Shown in pieces: positions 1 through 22,319 of a stretch of DNA of 64,000 nucleotides (position 1 is its first letter; every line of letters begins with the position of its first letter). The translations under genes were made by a program, and so were the position numbers. A model generated the notes under the pieces. That model was not told the origin of the DNA, searched no databases, and saw nothing but the letters and a program-made list of their open reading frames with translations. The stretch is from Oasisia sp. SBJ-2009 (Eukaryota; Annelida; Polychaeta; Sabellida; Siboglinidae): positions 30,769,334-30,833,333 of the forward strand of contig OZ024864.1 in the NCBI GenBank assembly GCA_964017155.1, given 5' to 3'.

Positions 1-300
1 TGAATAGTGTACAGCTACAGTTTTATGAAGAATTTCCATCAACTTTCGTTATTTGAACAGACATAAAAGGTTATACCCCGGATGGTGTTATATACATGCA
101 ATATCAGATATAGAAGACATTTTACCAGATTCTTCATAAATTACACTTACCATTATGTGAACTTGAGACAGGTGTATCATGTTGCCAGAATATTGTAAAA
201 TGTTGTAAACGTCGATCAGCAACTCTCAATGTAGTGACAGAAAATATGCGTCCCATTATGAACAATCCATGTATGTAGGTGCTGTCTCTGTCGTTTGTAG

Positions 301-11278
<10,978 letters not shown>

Positions 11279-13399
11279 ACAAAGTCGTGGGCTCAGTGTA
11301 ATAGACGACCTTGCATGTGTACCTCGCTTGACCTTGAGAAAAGGAATCTACACAGCTGGCTTTGCTACACCCAAGTGCTGAACTCTAGTCGTGTGCCTAT
11401 GTCTTCCAATATAATATATACTGCAGGTAGTTGAGATACATAAAATGGAACTACATATTTTACAAATTACCTTTTGCATGTTATCGATACATTATAGTTT
11501 ACAGTGTATGTATGTAGTGCAATTTATGCAAGCCGTGTATATTTACCCTGTAGATGCTCCAAGCTCTCAGTTTAAATTCAAGTTTAGTAGTTTTAAGCAG
11601 CCGTATCATAACTAAGCTACATATGTTTATTTTTTATTATTTCAGTTCCCAAACCAGATTTAATAAGAGATGAAAAAAATGTAGACCCTGCATCTGCAGA
11701 TTGTTATTGCAGATTTGGACATTGCCAGATGAAATGGATAAATTAATAAGTTTATACATATTTGTTGTCACGTGCAAAGGTCTTATTCTTTGAATTTTAA
11801 AATCTCATTAACATTTTAAAATCTCATATAAATATAATTTTACTGTATGTGTTGAGATTCGTGCACTGTATCATCAAGTTTTTGAATGTATTTGTGTAGA
11901 AAAATTCTATTTACATTTTACCAGTTTGTTTTAGTTGGATGCAAGCAAACGTTTTGTTTTTGTTAGTGATGGGTTTAGTTTATTAGAAATATAAATATCT
12001 TAAACAATATTGCAGTCCTATTTCACATTTACATTAAATATTTTATTTCATTTACTCAGTAACTTGTTATTGTTGTTTTATGGAAACACATCACTTGTGT
12101 CAATGAAGTTGAGCCAGATTCCCTGTCTTAGCGATAACAAGTCAGGAGCTAAAATTCCACAAGTTCCCAAAATATGTTACAAGGGTATATCTAGGAAGGG
12201 TTGTTGTAAAAAAAACACTTCGTGGCTATATATAGTGAATGTTGACATTCAACATTCAGTTTTATAGTGATGCCCATTCAGAAACCTCCGAACATGTCAG
12301 TCCTGGGTCCAACCCTGCACTGAGCACAGGGCCTTATTTGTTCTGCCGCCATGTGGGAAACAAGTTACAACTACAGTGACCACAGCTCCCTTACACGCCA
12401 GGGGTGGCTGTGGCTGATTACGTCAGTACCAGCTCTTCTCTACCCCCTTAACATCAGCCAATGAAATACCCCAAGAGGAGTGTAGTCAACAAGGTCGTGA
12501 AAAAAAATGGTGGGTGATTTGAGCCAATACTGCTTGTGTTACATGCAATTTTTAGGGCATGAATCCATATTCTAGTTGGGGTATTTATGCTGTTCCCGCA
12601 ACTAGTCATCTGCAATAACTATAATATATATTATAATGGTTCGATTCTGCATACTTCCCAGCTTTACGGAGATGGTCGACAAGGGGTAGTTTCAACCCCT
12701 GGCTTGTGAGGACTCTTAGGAATTTCCGTAAAATACCAATAAAACAAGTGGTGCCAACTAATGTCATGCTTAGCCTACTTTAATTCTACACAAGGTGTCG
12801 TCACCTAGCGAATGATACTGGTGTTGTGGTGATGTCACTGATCTGTCAGGTACCCCACTGACTATGGTGGCTGGTTAGCTGGCATAACTACCACATGTCC
12901 CAAACTGGATTGTTGGGGTGGAACCAGTAATAAACCCAGTCTAGGTCTTGATGAACTTGTGAGACCTGGCATGTAAAACAGATTACACGTCAAGATAAAA
13001 AAATCTTATTTATTTTATTATAAATCTAGTCAGATGGTTTTATTCCATTCAGCGGTGTCGTGGTACTCTGTGCAAATGTGGTTTATTGTTACATACACTG
13101 ATAGTTGATCTATCATATAGAGTCATAGTCACACAGTAGTCATAATACTATATAGCCAGCATCATGACCACACTGGGTCACGTGCTTCTAATCACAGTTA
13201 TCAACCAGTCAGGTGGTCATAACACCATTGTAAGGAGTCATTATTACATGTATAATAGTCATAAACCACAGCTGGGCTGTCATGACGCCATGGAGTCATG
13301 ACGAAAGTAATCCGAGTCATAATGCACTATTGGACAATCACAAGTCCATCCTATGAAGTCATGATCCCACATTTATGGTCATAACACCTAGTCAGGTGG
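11279..13399. other. Convergent intergenic region and 3' UTRs
   Basis: Holds the ferlin 3' UTR (+) and the RNASEH2A 3' UTR (-). On the + strand AATAAA overlaps the ferlin stop (11274-11279) and recurs at 12738-12743; the end actually used cannot be told. No ORF here looks real. The part nearest 13400 is a degenerate GTCAT repeat. Confidence 0.5.
13009..13014 (-). promoter_or_regulatory. Candidate polyadenylation signal for RNASEH2A
   Basis: AATAAA on the minus strand, about 390 nt after the RNASEH2A stop; another lies at 13082-13087. Either could end the transcript. Confidence 0.35.
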
Positions 13400-13400
13400 T
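13060..13400. repeat. Degenerate GTCAT-type repeat reaching the RNASEH2A stop codon
   Basis: More than ten irregularly spaced GTCATAA or GTCATGA words. CAGTCAGGTGGTCATAACACC near 13206 is echoed by TAGTCAGGTGGTCACAATG at about 13390, which contains the RNASEH2A stop on the minus strand. It is probably an old tandem expansion in the 3' UTR. Confidence 0.6.
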
Positions 13401-16400
13401 CACAATGTAGACATTTGTGTCAGGGCCCTGTCCTGGAAATAGGCATGTTTCTTCTGCACGACGGGTCGACTGTTGGACTGGAAGAAGGCGGAGATTGCTG
13501 GTTGATTGACAGGTGTCACATCCTCGTCATCATCGTCCTCCCTACAACACAGGGACTGTGTCAAGACAAGGAACAATTGACATATTTACATTTCGTATGA
13601 GATTTAACCAGATTTAACAAGATTGCTACCTAGAGATTCAACTCTAGATGGCAGGTGGACAAGGAAGCCCTTTGGCTTATCAAGAGTCCAACCTATCTAT
13701 CTAAGTATACCCCACCCGTCTTAGGTATATGTCAATTTTATTTTTAAATATATTAACACTACTAGCACCTACTCAATCAGCTGATAATCTCTTCCATTCG
13801 TTAACTGTTCTTTGCGAAAAAGAAAATTGTCTAATATCTAGTCTACACTGCTTCTTTGCTAATGTCCATGTCCTCTAGTCCTTCTCTCTTCCTTGACCTA
13901 GAAAAAAATATTTGTCAATATTTTCATACCCATTCAATATTTTAAACACCTTGATCTGATACCCTCTCAGTGTTCTGGTTTCTGGTGTTGTTAAACCACA
14001 TTCTTTTAGATGCATTTCATAACTAATATATTATAAGAAAAATCCACCATTAAACAAACTTCATTGTTAAATAAGGTGTTTTTCTGTCAAAATGCAGAAA
14101 GCGTCTATCAAGAAGATTATTTCCGTGACACGGTGACACACCTGAGAAAGTGTCCCTGTGATGCAATCCTGGTGGGTGATTGCTGCTAAGGAGCAATTTT
14201 AATTATAACAGGCAAAATTGGGCTAAGAGCTCCTAAGAATGCTAGTGAATCAATCTATGGCTACAGCAATTGAGTCCTGTTGCAATCTCTAATCTAATAC
14301 ATTTTATTTATACACTAAAAAAGTACAAACTCTGTTCAGTAGTGAGGACAACTTTAAAACATTATAAGAAATAAATACAATTAAAGTACATGTAAAACAT
14401 GAGTATGTGTATCTAAATCAATGTTGTACGGAAACTGAACTAGAAAAGAATATACATATATATAATATATACAGAGTACTTAATTAATTATTAATAAATG
14501 ACTACAGCAATACAATATTTGTGTAAGTTGTAATTAATAATAAAAAATAAAATATATGTTAATTTGTAAACTATTTACTAATAAATAATAAAAATGACAT
14601 ACTAGTTGAGGTAATTAAAAATAAATATAAAATGGAGAAAGGTATAGAAAAAACTAGACATTAAACGCAATCTTGAAATAATAAGTCTTAAGATGTGTTT
14701 TAAACTTGTTCATGCACTCTGTGGAATGCAAATCCTCAGGTAGTGCGTTCCACAGAGTTGGTCCTGCTCAAGAGAAAGAACGGCGCCCATATCGTTCAAG
14801 GTTGTAACCAGAAACCGCATACAATGAACTGTCCGCAGATCGTAAGGCACGAAGTAACACAAACGGAAATAGTTTCCTTTTTTTCAAAATGATAGTCAAT
14901 AACTTTGGATGTAAAAACATTGCAAGTGCCACACCACATGTTAGTGTAGGGTTGGCTCAAAACTTAACACAGTTTTAACTTTGGATGTTAAAACATTGCA
15001 AGTGCCACACCACATGTTAGTGTAGGTTGGCTCAAAGCTTAACATAGTTTTAACTTTGGATGTAAAAACATTGCAAGTGCCACATCATATGTTGGTGTGT
15101 AGGGTGGCTCAAAGCTTAACATACAGTTTTTCAGGACTGTACAGACTTAGGACACAAGCAAACACTGACCAGTGAACCGGGACAGCCTTTTCGTCCAGTA
15201 GTTTGGCCGCTGTTGACCAGCTGAACCGGACAAACTGAGGATAGCCAAAAACGGCATCAATGTTGTCCGACATAAATTTCTTCGTGAGTGGATCTGAAAA
15301 TAGCAGCTTTTATATTACATTTTAAAATATCAAAATTTTAATAACTGCAGATCGTTGACTGATAAAACCAAGTATATCTACTCACCTATATACATATGTG
15401 ACTTACTGAATTCATAAATTTACAAACAGCATTGGGACACTAACTTTGAGGGCTTTATGAAAAAAAATCAATTCAAAAGTGGATTAAAATCTCGTATGAA
15501 TGTAATTTTACTCTACGTGTTGAGATTCGTGCAATGCATCGGGTAGTTTTTTAATGTATTTGTGTAAAAATGTCAATCCAAAATTAAAATCGATACCCAC
15601 CCACCCCTCATCCAAAACTAGAGTCAATAGATTCACGTTGTTACAGCACAGAGGGGGAATATTGCGTTACGTGCCCAAGCTGGAATACTGTGTCTACAAT
15701 TACACAATGAAGAGGCAGATACAATGAAGGGTAATAATTACAGCAGACCGGTAAATTCTACAATATGAAATCCTGCCTTAATACAACTGGTATACTCCCC
15801 ATGTTACCTTTTTTTAATACAAATTTGCTTGAACTCATTTCTAGTCTCGCTTAACCGACTGTCGCTCGGCTGCATAACTTCGCCGAGAAGACAGTCTGGT
15901 GGTTTGAATGTTATCCGTATGGAGCTAAACAATGCTGCCACCTCACGGATATTGGTTAATTCTGCCATAATTCCTATTTTATAAACAACGGGAAATTTGT
16001 ATTTCTATTAATTTTTTGGTTAATATAAGTTTAGTTTTGAATAGTTTTTATAATACAGTATTATCTGATATAAACCTAAACTGATATAAACCTCTACCCA
16101 AATCACTGTCGGTTACATCGGCAACCCATTAATATTCCAGGCGGAGTTGAGGGGCTGAAAAGTTCTGTGACTGTCAATTGAGGGGATGGTGGTTCAATCC
16201 CACCTACCGCCGTTTCAAAACTTAGGCAATTTCGTTCACCCCACATTTGCCTGTGTCTTTCGGAAGAGATACTGAAAGCCGGTGGTCCCTTCTGTCTGGT
16301 GTCTATGCCAGGACAACTCCTGCATTAGCCAAGGTTTGGGCTGTTTGGAGGTAACCACATGAGACAGAGGTTAATTGAGGCTAACTTACCCCCTGGGTAG

Positions 16401-19400
16401 CCGGAGCCATAGTTCTCTACATCCACTGCCTCCATGAACTTCCAGTCCCTCACTGACCGGTCTCTACACACCTGGTCAAACACACGTACACACATGGTCA
16501 ACCTGTCTGAATTATTTCTTCTTCTTTTTCCATATACTGGACTGGGTCCTTTCCGGGCATTAAAAGTCCAATCGAAGCTTGTGCGCTTGGGGGGGGGGGT
16601 GGTGTGTGCTCTCTTAAAACAGTTAATATAAAAATAAAATTTATAATAAAACGTTAATTAAAGTTATTCTACGAACATCTGGTGATTTAAAAATATATTA
16701 TTATTATGATGTACATAGTCTTACAAAGAAATTAAAGCAGATGTTAAGGCCCGTAGGCCAGTGTTGAAATCCTCTGGGCATGTGGTGGGTGATAGGCTTG
16801 TCGGGAGCCTATTCCACTGTCTAAGGGTTGCACGAAAAAATGAATGGTAAAGGGCTGGGTGGTCTGCCCTTGCATGTCAAAAATGCTGGGGTCACTCAGT
16901 TGGAGGCACTGGTCTAAGGTGATGTCAACATGACTGGTGTTGATATTGTGAAGGAGACTTATTTATTATTCAAAAGTGTACTGTTTATATCAGATGAACC
17001 ACTCCATGGAAATTTGCACTCTGCAAACAAGCTGCTATTAACAGAACACAAATCTAAAAACTTGTGGGAGCGCGATCGTTCACCATATCCGCAGCAAAGG
17101 CCTGGAATACACTTCCAAACATCACAGCCAGCGCAACAGTCTGTGTCTTCAAGACAGCCTTAAAGACACATCTTTTTAAAGCTTACTTTGAGTGATACAT
17201 GTTCTGGACTGTATACATTTTATGACACTAACTAATTTTGTTTAACTATTTTATTATTATTATTGTATATAATTTTTTTTAGAAACTTTACACCATTGTT
17301 ATTACTACTATATTGAATGGTACTGATATTTTTTTATTTTTTGGGGTCGGGTCGCTTTATTGGCATTAATAGTATTGTTTTAGCATGATGTTTGATATGT
17401 AAAAACGCCATGACCGCCACTACATGGCGGATACCGGTGCTATACAAATTGCCATTATTATTATATAGTAAGTGTTTTGGTTCTTCCAGAAAACTATAAA
17501 CAGCATCTTAATCAGACAACAGATAAAATTTGGACCAACATATATGAATCTATGTAAGACCATCGAAAACATGCAGCCACAGCCGGTATATAGTTACCTT
17601 CGCACAAATACTCGCTGCTCCCACAATGGGATAGGTAGAATCGGCTTTCTTTGCTACAACGATCTCAAGATCGGGGAAGATCTTGTGTAGTTTGGCTTGA
17701 TACTTGTCTGGGTCTCCAACGGTGTCGACAAACACCTGAAGAAGAACCAGTCTGTGAATTTCATAGTAACAATCATAATCATGGATGGAAAATTTCCATC
17801 CATGATAATGTTAATTATTTCCATTGAAAACTAACAACGACAAATAAACCTACACCAAGGGCAACTCAGAACAATTAATAAACATAACCAGTCTTGAATT
17901 TGGTGGTGATCACATGGCAATTAGCCAGTGTCCTGACAACTGTATTTTTATCTTGGATTATTCTTTGGTTATTGTTTACCAGTTAAATTAGTTATATCTC
18001 CTAAAGTGTATACTACTTCACCAAAATCAACTGGTCTAGCAAATTCAATGCATGAGGAATGGTGGTCAAAGCATTAATGCGAGTCCAAATGTATTAGTTG
18101 TGTAATAAGGAATCTTATTTTAATATAGTGAGGAAGACCGCTGTGTAAACTTCTAAATCAACTACCTGGTACTGATTGTTGGTTACTCCACAATCAATTC
18201 CTATGATATATTATAAACAATATGCATCTATCCACTTGCTCCGAGGGGATTTTAATTAGTGTTACATATTTCCAGGATATAAAGTTAATATACTGCATTC
18301 ATTTCTTGAACAAATTGGTTGACCATAAAATTATGCTACTAATTATAATTGTGTCTGATTGAACTCTGACCTCTTTGAGATTGACCTCCTTTGCCAGAAC
18401 CTTCTCAATGAGTCCAATGGCAGTGTCGTGTGAGAGTTCGTTCAAGTTGTATTTGCACCTGGTGAATAACAGACAATACATTAGATAAACACCTACTGCA
18501 ATATGCTCTGCAAGAAGCTAAGCATAGCATAATTCGAAGTCATGTCAATCTTCCAACAACAGGACCCAGAACAGTCTGTGATTTTAATAAATTTAAGAAG
18601 AAAAACACACAGATGTGTAAAACAGAAAGTTGGGCATTTTTACAGGTTATTAAAATGTTTATCCACCAAGAGTTTTACTTTGAACTCAAGACAAAACAGT
18701 CCACAAGCCAGAGACAAACTCAGTTTCTGGATCAGAGACTATTTTTCAGCTATTTGTGACTAATGGAAAAACAGTGTGAAGAAAAATTTCAGACACAACC
18801 ATTTAACTGACATTGTTAAGAGCTCCCAAACCTGATTTTGTCACTTAAAATAAATTTTGATCCTTAACAGTGATCTTGAATAACTGAAAACTGTCAACGC
18901 TGTGACGCGCCAGTGGGACATTGACACTGCCGTGCCATGGAAATAGTGTCCTTGGTAATATGACAACAAATCTTGTGAGATTTTGTTCAATGATGAATTT
19001 TCATTAATAGATCATAGTGAAACAGACCCCAGGACACAAACACCTGGGAATGGTCTATGTTTTGACTACCCTTCCCCACATGAGACAAAAGGGAAAAATA
19101 TCCTGCTGCGTGTTTAATGAGGAAGAAAACACAATGTTACCTCCTCAACATGCTGGTGGAGATGAAGTTCGGTGAAAGAATATCGACTATCCAACCAATA
19201 CAGTCATCAGCATCGTTGATCTTCTTAAATATTGCCTCTCTTTGGTCTTCGGTCAATGTCTTGGAATCTGAACGACACATTCAACTATTTTGTCTAAATA
19301 CTGTACACTGTAAACTACTTCATAATTTATATTTTCATTTTATTTTATCAGAACGATTTGATCCATTTCTGTTTTCCTTGTTTATAGTTCATTTCAGGTC

Positions 19401-20379
19401 ATAAAACACATTTCAAGTTTCTTAACTGGTGTGTATGTATATGAGTTGTATAATGTGCTGTGTCCACCAAAAATGTTATCCTGCATAAAGCCCTGTCCAT
19501 TAATCTTAGATACACTTTACACTTTAATTCTTGCAAACATCAGCCAGTCAGGCACTACGATTTAAACAATCTCATACTCCTGGATTCAATGTTCAATTGT
19601 GTTGTCAGGTTGGGTGAACTTTGAGTAACACTTTACGTGGCAAACAGATGAAACTTGTTACACAGAAAATGAGTATATCATAGAATGGTACATCTTGAAT
19701 AATTTATTAATTATATAGATATGACATAGACACACACAGACATGTGCACACACACAAAGCTGTATGTATAATCATCACTTACCTGCCAGACCCATTTTTA
19801 CAATTTCATCTTTCAAACTAACTGGACTGTAGCAAACGCCATAAACCATTGGACCTGCAAGTGCAACATACACCAGTTACCATTAATATGCAGAACAGAA
19901 AACAGTCAAATTAGAAATAATAATGAATGACATATTATCATATACATGTCATGTAAGTGTAACTATGTTTTTCTTCCAAGTTGTCAATTAATTGTTAGCA
20001 GAATTTGCTACTTTATTCATTTATTGGTTCAGAGACAGAGACAGTGTCCACAAAATATCGTACTTCATTGCACTTGCCAGTGGCAGTGGTTGCATCTAGG
20101 CATAACAACTGCGAATAGTCTCATTCTGAAAAAAAATAGTATTATTGCTGCAATAAGCTGTATTCCGAAACGATGTTGGCTATTGTTTGCGCGAGTGGAC
20201 AATTGGGTTTGGTACTCCCATTATCGCTCACCCGTAACGACTGACAACTCACCGAGTACCGGGCCGCGCCCTGCCTCGTCTATGCCGAGACAACATGGCT
20301 CTTCCTTGCACCGTGCTGGCACCGCTCCCTCCAACACGCAGTTCACAGTCGTGTCCTGCTCAAAGGCAGACAAATCCAT
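13400..20379 (-). CDS. RNASEH2A: Ribonuclease H2 subunit A, complete (8 exons)
   Basis: Exons in gene order: 20379-20253, 19854-19783, 19267-19141, 18458-18371, 17735-17598, 16471-16390, 15293-15170, 13541-13400 (TGA). Phases fit throughout, giving 299 aa, the same length as the human protein. It is the catalytic subunit of nuclear RNase H2, which cuts RNA in RNA:DNA hybrids and removes single ribonucleotides from DNA. Seen: [13 protein letters not shown] with the catalytic D34-E35 pair, [20 protein letters not shown] (acidic residue 142), [18 protein letters not shown] (D170), YGSGYPGDP and [11 protein letters not shown]. An acidic stretch (EDDDDED) precedes a C-terminal NQPAISAFF motif that looks like a PIP box (PCNA binding). 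The start is the ATG of MDLS, matching the family; an in-frame upstream ATG at 20442 is less likely. Confidence 0.96.
14640..14850 (-). mobile_element. LINE 3' fragment (C-terminal ORF2 tail)
   Basis: Minus-strand reading [20 protein letters not shown] then [11 protein letters not shown], a usual end of L2/CR1-like ORF2, preceded by frame-broken related sequence. It lies in RNASEH2A intron 7. Confidence 0.7.
14902..15128 (-). repeat. 75-76 bp tandem repeat, three copies, near RNASEH2A exon 7 donor
   Basis: Copies start at 14902, 14978 and 15053 (ACTTTGGATGTAAAAACATT onward). The array ends about 41 bp from the donor of exon 7. The unit shows no exon sequence. Confidence 0.88.
16540..16930 (-). 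mobile_element. LINE 3' end (RQWNRLP family), minus strand
   Basis: Minus-strand reading [20 protein letters not shown], then a short tail ending LISL and a stop, followed by an AT-rich 3' region and a sequence containing CAATCGAAG. A related + strand copy is at 40981-41290. It lies 70 bp from RNASEH2A exon 6. Confidence 0.72.
17080..17462 (+). mobile_element. LINE 3' end with (ATT)n tail
   Basis: Reading [20 protein letters not shown] then [11 protein letters not shown] and stop, a LINE ORF2 terminus, followed by a 3' UTR that includes GCTATACAAATTGCCATTAT and an ATT-rich end. The same 3' UTR occurs at 45866-46115. Confidence 0.78.
18819..18985. repeat. Dispersed repeat R, copy 1
   Basis: Contains GATCCTTAACAGTGATCTTG and GAAAACTGTCAACG, shared with 23079-23308 and 26440-26600. 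Family unknown; in RNASEH2A intron 3. Confidence 0.65.
19465..19498 (-). mobile_element. Terminal scrap of the hAT-like MITE
   Basis: TATCCTGCATAAAGCCCTG matches one end of the family at 48563-48862; the rest of the element is missing or unrecognisable. Confidence 0.45.
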
Positions 20380-20441
20380 CTTCCAAATATCCGAACAATC
20401 GCCGTCAAAACATATAAACTCCCGCCATAACGAGACGAACA

Positions 20442-20455
20442 AGATGGCGCCATCT
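20442..20455. promoter_or_regulatory. 14-bp perfect palindrome with YY1-like core upstream of RNASEH2A
   Basis: AGATGGCGCCATCT is its own reverse complement and overlaps AAGATGGCG, a YY1-like core found near many animal start sites. It lies 63-76 nt upstream of the RNASEH2A start codon. Confidence 0.4.
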
Positions 20456-20769
20456 AGTGACTATACCAGAAGTTGATACGAATGTGTTCGCAGGCGCCAT
20501 TTAGACAATCGAGTCCGAGACACGGAAAGTGAACACAACTTGGTAAGAAGAAACGGCGGAGTGAACAGAGCGGGTAAGAGAAAAATGGACGAACTGACAG
20601 TGGAGGTTGGAGCGAAGGAAAGTGTTAAGGATAAATTCGCGAAGAGTAGGTCAAAATAGACGAGTCATGAGAAAAGAATGGGAGATGGAAAACTGGCAGA
20701 GATCAGATGTCAAGAAAGTGGACAGAAAAATTAGGCAAGGCAGACAGAACATGTGATGGGAGGACTCTG

Positions 20770-20899
20770 TTAAAGGACAAAAAAGACTACGGTTTCGCGT
20801 CATACACCTAATAGAGTTTATACAAAGTAACAATTTCCACATATACTCAATTTGTTAACGTGTATGCCACGAAACAGTTAACTTTTTTGTCCTTTTTAA
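20770..20899. mobile_element. Short fold-back MITE of the TTAA family
   Basis: About 120 bp made almost only of the two inverted ends of the 834-bp element at 1059-1892 (AGGACAAAAAAGACTACGG and its mirror), flanked by TTAA at 20770-20773 and 20896-20899. It is likely an internal-deletion derivative, about 390 bp upstream of RNASEH2A. Confidence 0.8.
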
Positions 20900-22319
20900 G
20901 AGAGATCTGGAAAGAGTGGGGGGGGGGATGTAGAACAGCAAAAGATAGGAGTTGGAAACTGTTGATAGAGTTAGAGAAAGGTGAGGAAAGAAAAGATAAA
21001 GACAATAGTAACTAACTAACTATGGCCAACTTCACCCCTGACAACAGGTATGCCAAGAGAACAACAACAGCAACAATCAAGAAGATATAATTTTTTTGAA
21101 GTAGGGTAGGGCATTTACAACATTTATTTGTTACATGTTGGTTTTTTTGCTAAGTGTCGTGAGTAACCTAGTTGTCCTTTGTTATACAAGGGATTATTTT
21201 AGTAAAAAAAAATTCAGTTACTTGTTTGGTTATTGTGCATGCATTTCTAATATGTTTTGTAGTTGTATTCATTTTTGTTCCGATATCAAGAAGACGTTAT
21301 AATGTATTGTCTTTGTTTTGAACTGATGCAATATTTATTATTATGTCCACTAAATTGTTCTGGATGTGATAGATATAATCTGTATAACTATGTACAAAGA
21401 ATTATCAAAGCACTCCAGTATCCAGTATGATCTGCAAGTGGTGCCTGAACTGGGTGTGTCGTATTTCACGGTTTTCCATGTATAATATTCGCCTACCTGG
21501 TGTTATGGTGGGCTTCAGAATGCAGAAGAGGCCGGCACAAAATGAACTGGCAATCTCGTTAAATATATAGCCTGTTGTTACATAACAGTTTAACATGAGA
21601 AACTAATGAGATTAGTTATAGACCTCTATCATGTTAGACATTATAATTCATCATCTGACTAATGCACTCTCCTACGGTATTCACACGAAGAAATGTTGAA
21701 AAGACGAACTCACTTTAATCTGTACATGTATTAAGGCACACAAATGAACAGAATGATAACACAGTGACCAGACGCAATGGACAACACTGCTTGACCACCG
21801 TGTAGTTGAACACAGTTGTATTGATGACATCACGCTAACTTATGACTAGAACGTATATAGTGCACCGGTTGACATATAGCATTTTGACCACCAATATAAC
21901 ACAGTAAACAAATTCTGATATGAAGTCATCAGACACAAACGAAGCCCCGACCGACCCCAGCCATTATTTCCAATTACACAGTCAGTAGTAACAAATAAAA
22001 CAATACTAAATATAAGCAGCCCTGAACCGAAATGAGAGTGACATCATATCATGTTGTCCTATCACAGCTGACTTTGATCGTCGTTCATTATATATTACCT
22101 AAGTATCGCTTATGTAACAGTCACGTCATGTCATTGTGCCACTGCCTGCAGTTTTATGTGAGATTGTGTAGCTCAGAGAGGTAGATCATGTCACTCGATA
22201 GCGCCACTCAAATTGTGGTGACGCGTCACTATCTGTGTCGTGTGACACTCTGACACAGACGTCTCCCCAGAGGTCTCTTATCGACACTAGCGCCATGTCC
22301 AATTCCATGACCCCTGACC

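Larger units (their letters stand above)
20380..22319. other. Intergenic region between RNASEH2A and CCNJ
   Basis: Contains the RNASEH2A upstream region (20380-20650, GC-rich for this window), a short MITE (20770-20899) and about 1.4 kb of sequence in which I see no gene. Part of 21900-22319 is probably CCNJ 3' UTR. Confidence 0.5.
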
